From: Chryseobacterium sp. JAH
Lineage (GTDB): Bacteria; Bacteroidota; Bacteroidia; Flavobacteriales; Weeksellaceae
Assembly: GCF_001507335.1 (NCBI RefSeq)
Contig: NZ_LMAH01000001.1
Location: forward strand, 372,001 to 436,000
Direction: 5' to 3'
Length of the DNA: 64,000 bases
Under the pieces are notes generated by a model. That model saw only the letters and a list, made by a program, of their open reading frames with translations. It was not told where the DNA came from and did no database searches. Of the stretch, positions 43,540 to 52,845 are shown piece after piece; positions within the stretch are counted from its first letter, which is position 1; the number at the start of each line of letters is the position of its first letter. Both the position numbers and the translations under genes were made by a program.

Positions 43540-44702
43540 TACTCAAACATTTCAGCCCAACGAACCGCTTTAATTTCTTTTTCATCATAAAGCTCTCCTT
43601 CAGACTTTTTAACGTCTAATTTTGGATATAAATTCACGCCAATCAGCTTTATTTTCCCTGCCTCAACCCATTTTTGCTCTTCTACAGCCTGATTGTAGAT
43701 TTTTCTCTGAAGAATTCCTTGTTTTAGACTTTCTAAATAGCCTCCAGTTTCTTCAATTTCTAAAAAGAACTGCCAAGATTTTTCCGCAATTTGCTGAGTG
43801 ATATCTTCAATGTAATAGCTCCCGTTTGAGGCATCTTCAAATACATTAATGATGCTTTCATACGCCAAAACAATCTGTTGTTTAAATGATATTTCCTCAG
43901 AATTTTCGGTATTGTTTCCAATTTGATAATTGGTACTGAAAACTGCATCTGCTCCTCCAATCATTGCAGAAGCCAACTCTAATGTAGAACGAATCAAGTT
44001 GTTTTCGCTGTCAGAAATTGATTTATTTCTCAAAGAAGTCTCAGCAAAAATATAAGGAATATCGTCTAAACCGTATTCTTTTGAAAGTTGGTTAAAAACC
44101 AATTTAAAAGCTCTAATTTTAGCCACTTCAAAGAAATAGTTTCCTCCGACAGCCAATCTGAACAGTATTTTATTTAAGATTTCGGCTCCGTAAATTTCTA
44201 TGAGCTCTTTTGTCTTTGCCAATGCAGTTCCCAACTGTTGAACAATAGAAGCGCCCGCATTTTGATGAAATGAAACATCTATGCATATATTTCTTTTGAA
44301 ACTTTTTGCCAATAATTCTTTGACCAGTTGATCATTAATTGACCCGCTTTTTTCATCAAAAACATCAATCAAAGAAAAATATTGATCATTATCTTCGGGA
44401 CTGATATGTTCTGCTAAATCTCTATTATTGATGAAAATAGTTTTCTCAATCAGATTTTCTACATTTTCATTTAATAAAAAAGCAAAAACATCTTCCTCCA
44501 AAGTGTCGTGATACGTTGCTACCAAATGCGTACTTTCTTCCACTTTCGGAAGGTTGACCAAAGGTTTCTCAACAACATCGTAAAAAGGTTTTACCTCAAT
44601 TCCTTCCAAATTTTCTTTTTTCAGAACGGTATAAATATCTTCGGTTTTAAGTTGTTTTTTAACAAGATTTTCCCAATTGGAAAAGGTTTCAGTATTTGAC
44701 AT
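43539..44702 (-). CDS. mutA: Methylmalonyl-CoA mutase small (beta) subunit
   Basis: The 387-residue protein matches the mutase small subunit, the non-catalytic partner of the B12-dependent MutB that interconverts methylmalonyl-CoA and succinyl-CoA. Similarity is seen in NWENLVKKQL near 9-18, IDVSFHQNAGASIVQQLGTAL near 138-158, RLAVGGNYFFEVAKIRAFKLVF near 178-199 and YIFAETSLRNKS. It is shorter than canonical small subunits and lacks the C-terminal B12-like domain, as is common in flavobacteria. The large-subunit gene is not in the window. Its stop overlaps the dinB start. Confidence 0.85.
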   Translation of the reverse strand: MSNTETFSNWENLVKKQLKTEDIYTVLKKENLEGIEVKPFYDVVEKPLVNLPKVEESTHLVATYHDTLEEDVFAFLLNENVENLIEKTIFINNRDLAEHISPEDNDQYFSLIDVFDEKSGSINDQLVKELLAKSFKRNICIDVSFHQNAGASIVQQLGTALAKTKELIEIYGAEILNKILFRLAVGGNYFFEVAKIRAFKLVFNQLSKEYGLDDIPYIFAETSLRNKSISDSENNLIRSTLELASAMIGGADAVFSTNYQIGNNTENSEEISFKQQIVLAYESIINVFEDASNGSYYIEDITQQIAEKSWQFFLEIEETGGYLESLKQGILQRKIYNQAVEEQKWVEAGKIKLIGVNLYPKLDVKKSEGELYDEKEIKAVRWAEMFE

Positions 44703-44800
44703 AAATGATGAGTAATAAGTAATGGATAATGAATAATCGTGATTGGCAGACTCGTTTTAAATTGCTGAAAAGCCATCAATTATTCACAGTTCACTTTAAA

Positions 44801-45157
44801 TTATTTCTTAGCGATATTTGTGCTGTCTACGACCAGAATGAATATTTCTTCATTTGGCTTTTTCATGAAGTAATTTTCTCTGGCGTATTTCTCTTTTTCA
44901 GATTTATTATTCATGAGCTTTTTATAGAATTGATCATTCTTTTCGTACTCTGTCTTATAATAATCAAGTTGCTCTTCGTATTTATTGATTTCTCCGTTCA
45001 ACTCATTGATTACCAAAAACGAAGTTTTGTCGAAAAATACCATCCAAACCAAGAAAAGACATATTGCAATCACGTATTTATTCAATACATAATGCTGAAG
45101 AAATTTCAGTGCCTCCGATTTGGGTTGGATCTCTTTAATTAATTCTTTTTCAGCCAT
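44801..45157 (-). CDS. ftsB: FtsB-like septum formation initiator protein
   Basis: The 118-residue protein has a single transmembrane helix near 28-45 (KYVIAICLFLVWMVFF) and a periplasmic coiled coil (about 50-105) rich in Glu, Lys, Asn and Tyr, with the YARENYFMKKPNEEIF stretch typical of FtsB/DivIC. Such proteins link the divisome core to septal peptidoglycan synthesis. It starts 3 bp after the uridine kinase stop, and the pair is certainly co-transcribed. The other divisome genes are elsewhere. Confidence 0.82.
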   Translation of the reverse strand: MAEKELIKEIQPKSEALKFLQHYVLNKYVIAICLFLVWMVFFDKTSFLVINELNGEINKYEEQLDYYKTEYEKNDQFYKKLMNNKSEKEKYARENYFMKKPNEEIFILVVDSTNIAKK

Positions 45158-45160
45158 TAT

Positions 45161-45775
45161 CTAATGTTTTCTCAGTGAATTTCTAATAACAGTCGTTAAA
45201 AAATCTATCGCCACAGAATTTTGCTTCATGTTTGGAATAATTAAATCGGCATCGTTTTTTGACGGCTCAATAAATTCCTGATGCATTGGCTTCAAGGTTG
45301 TCTGATAACGGTGCAAAACCTCGTTCAGATCTCTTCCTCTCTCCTGTGTATCTCTCCTGATTCTTCTGATCAATCTTTCATCTGAATCAGCATGTACAAA
45401 GACTTTTAGATCAAATTCTTTCAATAATTCTTTATTGGTCAAAACTAAAATTCCTTCTACAACCAATACATTTTTCGGCTCCACGGTAACGTGATCACCG
45501 GTTCTTGAATGGGTTACAAAACTGTAAACAGGTTGCTCAATCGCTTCATTATTTTTCAATGCTTTCACATGTTTCAGCATCAATTCAAAATCTATCGACT
45601 TCGGATGATCATAATTCAACGCTTCTCTTTCTGTAAGTGTGAGATTGTGATTATCATGATAATAATTGTCCTGAGATAAAATATTCATCCCTTCAATATC
45701 AAGCTGCTGAATAATCTTATCAACAACGGTAGTTTTGCCGGATCCTGTTCCTCCCGCAATTCCTATTACAAGCAT
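45161..45775 (-). CDS. udk: Uridine kinase
   Basis: From the ATG at 45775 (MLVIGIAGGTGSGKTT) the enzyme has 204 residues, normal for Udk, which phosphorylates uridine and cytidine. The P-loop is AGGTGSGKTT at 7-16; other landmarks are LSQDNYYHD near 33-41, NYDHPKSIDF near 55-64 and RRIRRDTQERGRD near 149-161. A longer frame from 45805 adds ten unlikely residues. It starts the udk-ftsB pair. With the nucleoside transporter and nuclease at 33-35 kb it belongs to pyrimidine salvage. Confidence 0.95.
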   Translation of the reverse strand: MLVIGIAGGTGSGKTTVVDKIIQQLDIEGMNILSQDNYYHDNHNLTLTEREALNYDHPKSIDFELMLKHVKALKNNEAIEQPVYSFVTHSRTGDHVTVEPKNVLVVEGILVLTNKELLKEFDLKVFVHADSDERLIRRIRRDTQERGRDLNEVLHRYQTTLKPMHQEFIEPSKNDADLIIPNMKQNSVAIDFLTTVIRNSLRKH

Positions 45776-45791
45776 TCTAATATAGTTTGTA

Positions 45792-45799
45792 CAAATATA
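45792..45799 (-). promoter_or_regulatory. Candidate -7 box for udk
   Basis: The minus strand reads TATATTTG, a match to TAnnTTTG, 17 bp upstream of the ATG. Confidence 0.4.
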
Positions 45800-45865
45800 A
45801 AACAATTAAGAGATTATAGAATTGAAAGATTACAATATTCATTCAAAATATTTTAATCAAAAAAG

Positions 45866-45889
45866 AAACTCCGACGATTGCCGGAGTTT
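45866..45889. terminator. Terminator downstream of clpS
   Basis: Stem aaactccg / cggagttt with an 8-nt loop, 4 bp after the clpS stop, preceded on the plus strand by an A-run (T on minus). Confidence 0.75.
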
Positions 45890-45892
45890 GTA

Positions 45893-46198
45893 TTATACGA
45901 TTTCGCTGGTTAAGCTTCTTGAAATTAATTTTTCGTGCATAGGTTTTAAAACATCCAAAGAGCCTGTTTTCACTGTGCATTTGCCTTTGTAATGTACAAG
46001 CATGGTACATTGTTCGGCTTGTATAAGATCATGTTTGCAAATTTCTATTAAAGCTTCAATGACATCATCAAAAGTATGAATGTCGTCGTTATGTAAAATT
46101 AGCTTATACACTTCATCTGTTTCGTCCAAAACCAGAACTTCTTCTTCGTACTGACGTTTTGGATTCTCGTAATCTTTTATGCTATTATAAAAAATCAT
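45893..46198 (-). CDS. clpS: ATP-dependent Clp protease adaptor ClpS
   Basis: ClpS delivers N-degron substrates to ClpAP. The 101-residue protein contains the family core YKLILHNDDIHTFDDVIEAL near 31-50, where the N-D-D and the hydrophobic pocket read the N-terminal residue, and the later VHYKGKCTV. The C-terminal part is as expected. It follows the CNNM/CBS gene by 13 bp on the same strand and shares its terminator, so the two are probably co-transcribed; there is no known functional link. Confidence 0.92.
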   Translation of the reverse strand: MIFYNSIKDYENPKRQYEEEVLVLDETDEVYKLILHNDDIHTFDDVIEALIEICKHDLIQAEQCTMLVHYKGKCTVKTGSLDVLKPMHEKLISRSLTSEIV

Positions 46199-46211
46199 TG
46201 TCTAAATAATT

Positions 46212-47573
46212 TTAATCTTCTCCTAATTTTTCTATAATATCATCCACGATATTATTAGGTTCATTATAAATCAATTCTACCATTTCAACACTCTTGTTAT
46301 TCATTTTTAAGATTTTGAAATGATAATTTTCCAAGTCAAATTCCTGGTTTTCTTCAGGAATGTCTTCTAAGGCATGGAGAATAAATCCGGCCAAAGTATT
46401 GTATTCACTTTCTTCAGAAACGGTCAGTTTCTTTGGTAAAGATTCATTGATTTCATCTAAAGGCTGTGTCGCTTTTACCCAAAACGTGTTAGGACCTACT
46501 TTATCAACCAATTTCTCTTCATCATCCTCTTCATCTTGAATTTCACCTACCAATTCTTCTAAAATATCTTCTAATGTAATAATACCTTCAGTACCACCAA
46601 ATTCATCAATTACAATGGCTAAATGCTGTTTCTTCTGCTGAAAAATTTTCAACAAATCTGAAATTTTCTTACTTCCAACCACAAAGAATGATTCGCGCAT
46701 CAATTCGCTCAAATCTTCATGACTCAAAACTCCTTTTCTTTTAACGAATTCTCTGATGATTTCTTTTGTATAAAAAACCCCGATAATATTATCAATTGAG
46801 TTTTCGTAGACCGGAATTCTCGAATATCCACTATCCATGATTTTATTAATGATTTCATTTAAATCATCTGCAAAATCAATTGACGTAATATTTTGTCTCG
46901 GAACCATGATTTGTTTCGCAGAGTGGTCTGTAAAATCAAATGCATTTTTAATAATCTCGTAGTTTTCTTCTTCAATTTCTCCGCTGTCGGCACTTTGTTT
47001 CACCAAAAGCTGAAGCTCTTCTGTAGAGTGTATTTCCTGCTCTGATGCCGGGTGAATTTTCATTAATCTTAAAACTCCGTTTGACATCAGGTTCATCAAC
47101 CAAATAAACGGTTTAAAAACTGTATAAAAAACTCTCAACGGAACGGCAGTTGCCATTGTCGTAGCTTCTGCTTTCCTTATTGCAATAGATTTCGGTATCA
47201 ATTCACCAAAAACAATATGCATTACGGTAATAATCAAGAAACTGATTACGACAGAAATTGTAGTCACTGTTGATTCACTAAAATTTATATTTAGGGAATG
47301 AAACAAGTTGTCGATCACATGATGCATGGCACTTTCGCCTACCCAACCTAAAGCTAGTGAAGCTAATGTAATTCCCAACTGCGTTGCGGAGAGATACTCA
47401 TCAAGATGCTTGATAATGTGCTCAGCCTGCTTAGCCATCGAATCACCTTCAGCAGCTTTGATCTGAATCTGAGAATAACGAACTTTAACAATTGAAAATT
47501 CAGCGGCTACGAAAAAGCCATTTAATAAAACAAGAAACAAGGCTAGTAAAAGCCTGACTATGTCAGAGTCCAT
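46212..47573 (-). CDS. CNNM/HlyC-CorC family membrane protein with CBS domains
   Basis: The 453-residue protein has an N-terminal CNNM transmembrane domain (about 1-180, with four hydrophobic segments), two CBS domains (about 200-330; QIMVPRQNITSIDFADDL and HLAIVIDEFGGTEGIITLEDILEELVGEI), and a C-terminal CorC-type domain (about 345-430). Such proteins are thought to export magnesium or related cations and are regulated by nucleotides through CBS. The old hemolysin name is misleading. clpS follows by 13 bp. A TATCTTTG -7 box is upstream. Confidence 0.9.
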   Translation of the reverse strand: MDSDIVRLLLALFLVLLNGFFVAAEFSIVKVRYSQIQIKAAEGDSMAKQAEHIIKHLDEYLSATQLGITLASLALGWVGESAMHHVIDNLFHSLNINFSESTVTTISVVISFLIITVMHIVFGELIPKSIAIRKAEATTMATAVPLRVFYTVFKPFIWLMNLMSNGVLRLMKIHPASEQEIHSTEELQLLVKQSADSGEIEEENYEIIKNAFDFTDHSAKQIMVPRQNITSIDFADDLNEIINKIMDSGYSRIPVYENSIDNIIGVFYTKEIIREFVKRKGVLSHEDLSELMRESFFVVGSKKISDLLKIFQQKKQHLAIVIDEFGGTEGIITLEDILEELVGEIQDEEDDEEKLVDKVGPNTFWVKATQPLDEINESLPKKLTVSEESEYNTLAGFILHALEDIPEENQEFDLENYHFKILKMNNKSVEMVELIYNEPNNIVDDIIEKLGED

Positions 47574-47595
47574 TTAGAAATTATAATTTATTGTA

Positions 47596-47603
47596 CAAAG
47601 ATA
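47596..47603 (-). promoter_or_regulatory. Candidate -7 box for the CNNM/CBS gene
   Basis: The minus strand reads TATCTTTG, matching TAnnTTTG, 23 bp before the ATG. Confidence 0.4.
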
Positions 47604-47752
47604 TACAAAATATATTGAACTGTTACAAGTTAAATGTTGGATGATGAATGTAACAGGATTAGGAAAATGAAAGGCAGCTGTATTTTTACAACAAATTATT
47701 TGATATTATCTAACTATTATCAAGCACCATAATAACCTGTACTTCAAAAAAA

Positions 47753-47775
47753 AAGCACCGGAAAAACCGATGCTT
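47753..47775 (-). terminator. Terminator of the ATP synthase operon
   Basis: Nine-pair stem (aagcaccgg / ccgatgctt, one G-T pair on the RNA) followed by a T-run on the minus strand, 22 bp past the atpG stop. Confidence 0.75.
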
Positions 47776-47796
47776 AATTATTTTATGAATATATTC

Positions 47797-48666
47797 TTAT
47801 GAATTTTTCAAAGCTTCTGCTCCTGAAACGATCTCTAAGATTTCGTTTGTAATCGCAGCCTGTCTTGCTTTGTTGTAGAAAATAACCAAGTCATTTTTCA
47901 ACTCCTGTGCATTGTCTGTTGCTTTGTGCATCGCTGTCATTCTGGCACCGTGCTCTGAAGCTACTGAATCTAACACAGCTTTGAAAACCTGAGTTTTAAT
48001 TGATTTAGGAATCAAATTATCTAAAATCTCTGCTTTATTTGGCTCGAAAATATAATCTGTTTCTACCTGAGTATCTTTAGCATCAACTTCTGACATAGAA
48101 ATCGGAAGAACTTTCTCAGTAATTACTTCCTGAGTAGCTGCATTGACGAATTTATTATAAATAACATATACTTCGTCAAATTTACCTTCTCTATAGTTGC
48201 TCATTACCGTTTCAGTAACGTTTGAAACTACATCAAAACTTAGCTTATCAAAAACACTGCTTTCATTAGAAAACACTGTACGGCTTCTTCTTACCGCATC
48301 ATAAGCTTTTTTACCAATGGTAAGAACTTCAATTTCGTACTGAGAATTATTCTGAAACTGAACATTCAGTTCTTTCACAATATTTGAGTTAAATGCACCT
48401 GCCAAACCTCTGTTTGAAGTAACAGCGATGAAAAGTACTTTTTTAACCTCTCTTTTTTGAGCATAAATAGAAACCTGATCAGGATCTGAGCTAGAATTTA
48501 CATTCTGGATGATCTCCTGCAATTTTTCAGAATACGGTCTCAACATTACGATGGCATCTTGTGCTTTCTTTAGTTTCGCTGCCGAAACCATTTTCATAGC
48601 ACGGGTGATTTGCATCGTAGATGAAATTGAACTGATTCTTCCTCGTATTTCTTTTAAGTTTGCCAT
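47797..48666 (-). CDS. atpG: ATP synthase F1 gamma subunit
   Basis: The gamma subunit is the rotating shaft of F1. The 289-residue protein has the N-terminal helix (LKEIRGRISSISSTMQITRAMKMVSAAKL near 4-32) and the matching C-terminal helix (YNKARQAAITNEILEIVSGAEAL), which together form the coiled coil inside the alpha3-beta3 ring. The Rossmann-like middle domain has ITSNRGLAGAFN-type sequence near 82-93. It is the last gene of the operon, 72 bp after atpA with a hairpin in between. The beta and epsilon genes are not here. Confidence 0.96.
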   Translation of the reverse strand: MANLKEIRGRISSISSTMQITRAMKMVSAAKLKKAQDAIVMLRPYSEKLQEIIQNVNSSSDPDQVSIYAQKREVKKVLFIAVTSNRGLAGAFNSNIVKELNVQFQNNSQYEIEVLTIGKKAYDAVRRSRTVFSNESSVFDKLSFDVVSNVTETVMSNYREGKFDEVYVIYNKFVNAATQEVITEKVLPISMSEVDAKDTQVETDYIFEPNKAEILDNLIPKSIKTQVFKAVLDSVASEHGARMTAMHKATDNAQELKNDLVIFYNKARQAAITNEILEIVSGAEALKNS

Positions 48667-48688
48667 TGTACGGATTCAAGAATTTAAT

Positions 48689-48726
48689 ATTCCGAATTCA
48701 AAATTCTGAGACTTTGAATTCGGAAT
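48689..48726 (-). promoter_or_regulatory. Intra-operon hairpin between atpA and atpG
   Basis: A perfect 14-bp inverted repeat (attccgaattcaaa / tttgaattcggaat) with a 10-nt loop lies between the atpA stop and the atpG start. There is no U-tract, so it is not a simple terminator. It could set mRNA stability or the ratio of gamma to alpha. Confidence 0.5.
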
Positions 48727-48738
48727 TTTGAATTGATT

Positions 48739-50316
48739 TTAGTTATATTTAGAAGCTAAATCATTAGCAGCCTGCTTAAGAACACCTGTGATATCGTTAT
48801 CGATTTTCCCAGCTTTGATTGCAGCCATTGTTTCAGGGTGCTTAGATCTTAGGAAAGAGATGTACTCAATTTGGAATTCTTTTACTTTGTTGATCGGAAC
48901 GTTTCTCAATAAGTTCTCTGTACCTGCATAGATCATAGCAACTTGGCTATCAACAGGAAGCGGAGAGTTTACCGGCTGCTTCAACAATTCAACGTTTCTT
49001 TCTCCTTTAGAGATTACTGCTAAAGTAGAAGCATCAAGGTCAGAACCGAATTTAGCAAACGCTTCCAATTCTTTATACTGAGCCTGGTCTAATTTAAGAG
49101 TACCAGAAACTTTCTTCATTGATTTGATCTGAGCATTACCACCTACTCTAGATACAGAGATCCCCACGTTGATTGCAGGACGAACCCCTGAGTTGAACAA
49201 GTCAGACTCCAAGAAAATCTGTCCATCAGTAATCGAGATTACGTTGGTTGGAATATATGCAGAAACGTCACCCGCCTGAGTTTCGATAATTGGAAGTGCA
49301 GTTAATGAACCACCACCTTTTACGATTGGCTTCAATGAGTCTGGTAAGTCATTCATCTGGCTAGCAATAGTATCGTCAGCGATTACTTTTGCAGCTCTTT
49401 CCAATAATCTTGAGTGAAGATAGAAAACGTCTCCAGGGTAAGCTTCACGGCCCGGTGGTCTTCTCAATAGTAGAGAAAGCTCACGGTAAGCAACAGCCTG
49501 TTTAGATAAATCATCATAAATGATTAAGGCAGGTCTACCAGTGTCTCTGAAGAACTCACCGATAGATGCACCAGCCATAGCAGAATATACCTGCATTGGA
49601 ACTGGATCTGATGCGTTAGCTGCAACAATTACAGTATATGCTAAAGCTCCTTTATCAGAAAGAGTTTTAACAATTTGAGCTACTGTAGAAGCTTTTTGCC
49701 CAATCGCAACATATATACAATATACAGGATTTCCTGCATCAAAAAATTCTCTTTGGTTGATGATTGTATCAATAGCAACAGTAGTTTTACCTGTCTGTCT
49801 GTCACCAATGATCAACTCTCTCTGACCTCTTCCTACAGGAATCATTGAATCAATTGCAACGATACCAGTTTGTAAAGGCTCAGTTACCGGCTGTCTGTAG
49901 ATAACACCTGGAGCTTTTCTTTCCAATGGCATTTCGTACAACTCACCTTCGATAGGTCCTTTACCATCGATTGGGTTACCTAGAGTATCAACTACTCTAC
50001 CTAACATTCCTTCTCCTACTTTAATAGAAGAGATTCTGTTTGTTCTTCTTACTGTATCTCCTTCTCTTACCAATTTACTTTCACCTAAAAGAGCCACACC
50101 TACGTTGTCTTCTTCTAAGTTTAGTACGATACCTTCTACATCGCTAGCAAATTTTACCAACTCACCGTACTGTACATTTTCTAACCCGTATACACGAGCA
50201 ATACCATCACCGATGGTCAAAACTGTACCTACTTCCTCAACATTAGATTGAGTGTCGAAGTTGGCCAACTGTTGTTTTAAGATCGCAGATACTTCTGCCG
50301 GATTTATTTCTGCCAT
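48739..50316 (-). CDS. atpA: ATP synthase F1 alpha subunit
   Basis: The alpha subunit binds nucleotide at the non-catalytic sites of the F1 hexamer. The 525-residue protein has the P-loop GDRQTGKT at 171-178, the barrel (about 25-95), the nucleotide domain and the C-terminal bundle. [17 protein letters not shown] near 365-381 is the family signature. It follows atpH by 17 bp and precedes atpG by 72 bp. The atpD and atpC genes, which usually sit elsewhere in Bacteroidota, are absent from this window. Confidence 0.97.
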   Translation of the reverse strand: MAEINPAEVSAILKQQLANFDTQSNVEEVGTVLTIGDGIARVYGLENVQYGELVKFASDVEGIVLNLEEDNVGVALLGESKLVREGDTVRRTNRISSIKVGEGMLGRVVDTLGNPIDGKGPIEGELYEMPLERKAPGVIYRQPVTEPLQTGIVAIDSMIPVGRGQRELIIGDRQTGKTTVAIDTIINQREFFDAGNPVYCIYVAIGQKASTVAQIVKTLSDKGALAYTVIVAANASDPVPMQVYSAMAGASIGEFFRDTGRPALIIYDDLSKQAVAYRELSLLLRRPPGREAYPGDVFYLHSRLLERAAKVIADDTIASQMNDLPDSLKPIVKGGGSLTALPIIETQAGDVSAYIPTNVISITDGQIFLESDLFNSGVRPAINVGISVSRVGGNAQIKSMKKVSGTLKLDQAQYKELEAFAKFGSDLDASTLAVISKGERNVELLKQPVNSPLPVDSQVAMIYAGTENLLRNVPINKVKEFQIEYISFLRSKHPETMAAIKAGKIDNDITGVLKQAANDLASKYN

Positions 50317-50333
50317 TATATGGTTGTTTTTTC

Positions 50334-50873
50334 TTAATTTAAATGAAAATCTTTTTTGATATTATTAAGCTTAGATTTTACAGATGCATCGATCTGCTGA
50401 TCTCCAACTCTTAAAATATATCCTCCCAAAATATCAGGATTGATGGTAAGATTTAAGTCAAAGTTTGAACCTTCCTTAACTAAATCTGTAGATTTTAAAA
50501 TCTGGTCAACGTTTTCTTTAGAAAGCTGAGTCGCAGTAGTAAGAGTAATTCTCTGTACACCATTGATATCCTCCACTTTATTGATGAATTCCTGAGCGAT
50601 ATTTCTCAAATGATTTTCACGCCCCTGTCTGATTACCAAAGTAATCAAATTCTGAGAAACCGGTGAAAAACTTTTAAAAATCTCTTTAGCAACGTCCTCT
50701 TTCTTTTTTGCATCAATGTAAGGCGTCTTGAAAAATTTGTTTAAATCCTCAGATTCAGACATCAGTTTCTTAACATCTTTCATTTCAGAAAATACGGCAT
50801 TAGTCTGTCCGGATTCGTTTGTGAAATCCAGCAAACCTTGTGCGTATCTTTTAGCTACTTTAGATCTAAGCAT
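50334..50873 (-). CDS. atpH: ATP synthase F1 delta subunit
   Basis: The delta subunit (OSCP) ties F1 to the peripheral stalk. The 179-residue protein has the N-terminal helical bundle ([18 protein letters not shown] near 5-22) and a C-terminal part with [24 protein letters not shown] near 149-172, the delta-family signature. It starts 2 bp after atpF ends and is followed by atpA at 17 bp, the usual order in the phylum. Length is normal. Confidence 0.94.
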   Translation of the reverse strand: MLRSKVAKRYAQGLLDFTNESGQTNAVFSEMKDVKKLMSESEDLNKFFKTPYIDAKKKEDVAKEIFKSFSPVSQNLITLVIRQGRENHLRNIAQEFINKVEDINGVQRITLTTATQLSKENVDQILKSTDLVKEGSNFDLNLTINPDILGGYILRVGDQQIDASVKSKLNNIKKDFHLN

Positions 50874-50875
50874 TC

Positions 50876-51373
50876 TTAGTTAAGATTAGATTTGTTTAAA
50901 TAATTTTGAACCAACTCGTCCTGAGCTTCAGTTTTCTCTAAATTTTTCTGCAAGATAGATTCTGCGATATTTACAGATAAAGCACCGATCTGAGTTCTGA
51001 TTTCTGACATTGCAGCATTTTTCTCAGTCTGGATGGTTTGCTTAGCAGCTTCGATCATTTTATCTCCTTCAGCTTTAGCAACATCTTTAGCTTCACCTAC
51101 AATTCTTTCTTTAATTTCTCTAGCTTCTTTAAGGATAGAATCTCTTTCAATTTTAGCTTCACGAATAATTCTTTCGTTATCAGATTTAAGATCTTCCATT
51201 TCTTTTTTAGCCAATTTAGCCTGATTCAAAGCATCAACGATAGAAGTTTCTCTGTCATTAATAGACTTTAGAATAGGCTTCCACGCAAATTTACCTAGCA
51301 AAAACAAAAGCGCCAGAAAAATAACCGTTTGGATAATAAATAATCCTGATGAAAACTGATGAATTAATTCCAT
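50876..51373 (-). CDS. atpF: ATP synthase Fo subunit b
   Basis: Subunit b forms the peripheral stalk. The 165-residue protein has one N-terminal transmembrane segment (about 6-26, GLFIIQTVIFLALLFLLGKF) followed by a long, highly charged alpha-helix rich in Glu, Lys and Ala that dimerises and reaches up to F1. The motif KFAWKPILKSINDRE near 28-42 is typical. It is preceded by atpE (83 bp) and followed by atpH (2 bp) in the operon. Confidence 0.94.
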   Translation of the reverse strand: MELIHQFSSGLFIIQTVIFLALLFLLGKFAWKPILKSINDRETSIVDALNQAKLAKKEMEDLKSDNERIIREAKIERDSILKEAREIKERIVGEAKDVAKAEGDKMIEAAKQTIQTEKNAAMSEIRTQIGALSVNIAESILQKNLEKTEAQDELVQNYLNKSNLN

Positions 51374-51456
51374 TATATAATGTATAAATAATTATTACTA
51401 TTTCTTAAAAAAAACCATGTCCCGCAACCAACCGTTACGGGAATGGCCTAGTTTGA

Positions 51457-51651
51457 TTAGTTTACTGCAAATAGAGCAGCAAACGCAACACCTTCAACAA
51501 GTGCAGCAGCGATAAGCATAGCTGTTTGAATTTTTCCAGACTGCTCTGGTTGTCTAGCGATAGCCTCAAGAGCAGCAGCTCCGATTTTACCAAGACCAAT
51601 ACCAACACCTAGTACAACGATACCAGCACCTACAATTTTAGGAATTTCCAT
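51457..51651 (-). CDS. atpE: ATP synthase Fo subunit c
   Basis: Subunit c forms the rotor ring. The 64-residue hairpin has two hydrophobic helices joined by the polar loop ARQPE (32-36). The ion-binding carboxylate is Glu53 in LVEGVAFA. The residue following Glu53 is Gly rather than Ser/Thr, and no glutamine of the sodium signature is seen, so proton coupling is expected. It lies between atpB (43 bp) and atpF (83 bp). Confidence 0.95.
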   Translation of the reverse strand: MEIPKIVGAGIVVLGVGIGLGKIGAAALEAIARQPEQSGKIQTAMLIAAALVEGVAFAALFAVN

Positions 51652-51694
51652 AATATATAATTTTAAAAAATTGTTTTAAACTAAATTCTATTTC

Positions 51695-52786
51695 TTAATG
51701 AGCATGCTCATGATCATGATCCTGAACAGCCATACCGATAAATAATGCTGACAACATCGTGAAAATATATGCCTGTAAGAACGCTACCAATACTTCCAGT
51801 AAATAAATTACTAAGGTAAGGAAAGGGAAAGCAACTCCGGCAATCACATTTTTAAACACATAGATCAAACCAATCAAACTCATTACAACGATGTGTCCTG
51901 CAGTCATGTTTGCAAAAAGACGAATCATCAATGCAAATGGCTTAGTGATGGTACCTAATAATTCAATTGGCAACATGATCAATTTCATTGGAACAGGAAC
52001 TCCCGGCATCCAGAAGATGTGTTTCCAATAGTCTTTGTTTGCAGAAAATGTTGTAATTAAATACGTAAGGATTGCTAAGAAGAATGTCATGGTAATATTA
52101 CCTGTAACATTGATTCCGAAAGGCATTAAACCTAATACGTTTAAGAATAATATAAAGAAGAATACCGTTAAAAGATACCCCATAAATCTTTTGTACTTGT
52201 GACCAATATTTGGAATAGCAACTTCGTCTCTCACAAAAATCACCAACGGCTCTAAGAATCTTGCAGCACCAGTAGGTATTTCTGACTTTTTATAAGATTT
52301 TGCCATTCCTCCAAATAACACCAACATAAAGATAGACACTAAAAGAATCATCAATACACTTTTGGTAATAGATAAATCAATTGGCTTTTCGTTGGTTGGG
52401 TGATGATCTTCACCCATTGTTAAAGTTCCTGCCGGATCCGTTTTGAAAATTTTCTCGTGATGAAGCTTATAATAAGAACCGTTGCTTTCTACAACATCAC
52501 CGTGCATGAAACCTTCTTTGTTACTCATAAAAGAGTGGATTCCGTTATCATAAAAAATAACAGGAAGAGGAAAACCAATGTGGTGACCTTCTTTGTCAAC
52601 CATCAATGTGAAATCGTGAGCATCTAATAAGTGATGATCGATAAACTCTTTGTTTTCTTTACTTACTTTGTCTTTTTCTGAAAGCTCTTGACCCGGAGTC
52701 TCTACAGCAGTAGCCTCACCATGCTGAGCAGACACTAGACTTAACATAAAAATACTGTAGAATAAAACTGCAAATTTCTTTAACAT
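51695..52786 (-). CDS. atpB: ATP synthase Fo subunit a, with an extended exported N-terminus
   Basis: Subunit a holds the proton half-channels. From the ATG at 52786 the protein has 363 residues; a TTG at 52810 would add eight. A signal-like start (MLKKFAVLFYSIFMLSLVSAQ) is followed by an acidic, His-containing segment of about 110 residues before the first membrane helices (about 140 onward). This long extension is usual in Bacteroidota. The essential arginine lies in MIRLFANMTAGHIV, and the C-terminus is His-rich (DHDHEHAH). It starts the ATP synthase genes, after the four-helix protein at 52846. Confidence 0.94.
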   Translation of the reverse strand: MLKKFAVLFYSIFMLSLVSAQHGEATAVETPGQELSEKDKVSKENKEFIDHHLLDAHDFTLMVDKEGHHIGFPLPVIFYDNGIHSFMSNKEGFMHGDVVESNGSYYKLHHEKIFKTDPAGTLTMGEDHHPTNEKPIDLSITKSVLMILLVSIFMLVLFGGMAKSYKKSEIPTGAARFLEPLVIFVRDEVAIPNIGHKYKRFMGYLLTVFFFILFLNVLGLMPFGINVTGNITMTFFLAILTYLITTFSANKDYWKHIFWMPGVPVPMKLIMLPIELLGTITKPFALMIRLFANMTAGHIVVMSLIGLIYVFKNVIAGVAFPFLTLVIYLLEVLVAFLQAYIFTMLSALFIGMAVQDHDHEHAH

Positions 52787-52845
52787 TGATAGGTTTTTTT
52801 CGTTGTGCAAAAATAGATTTTTTTTTCTAGTTTCAATAAATATTT

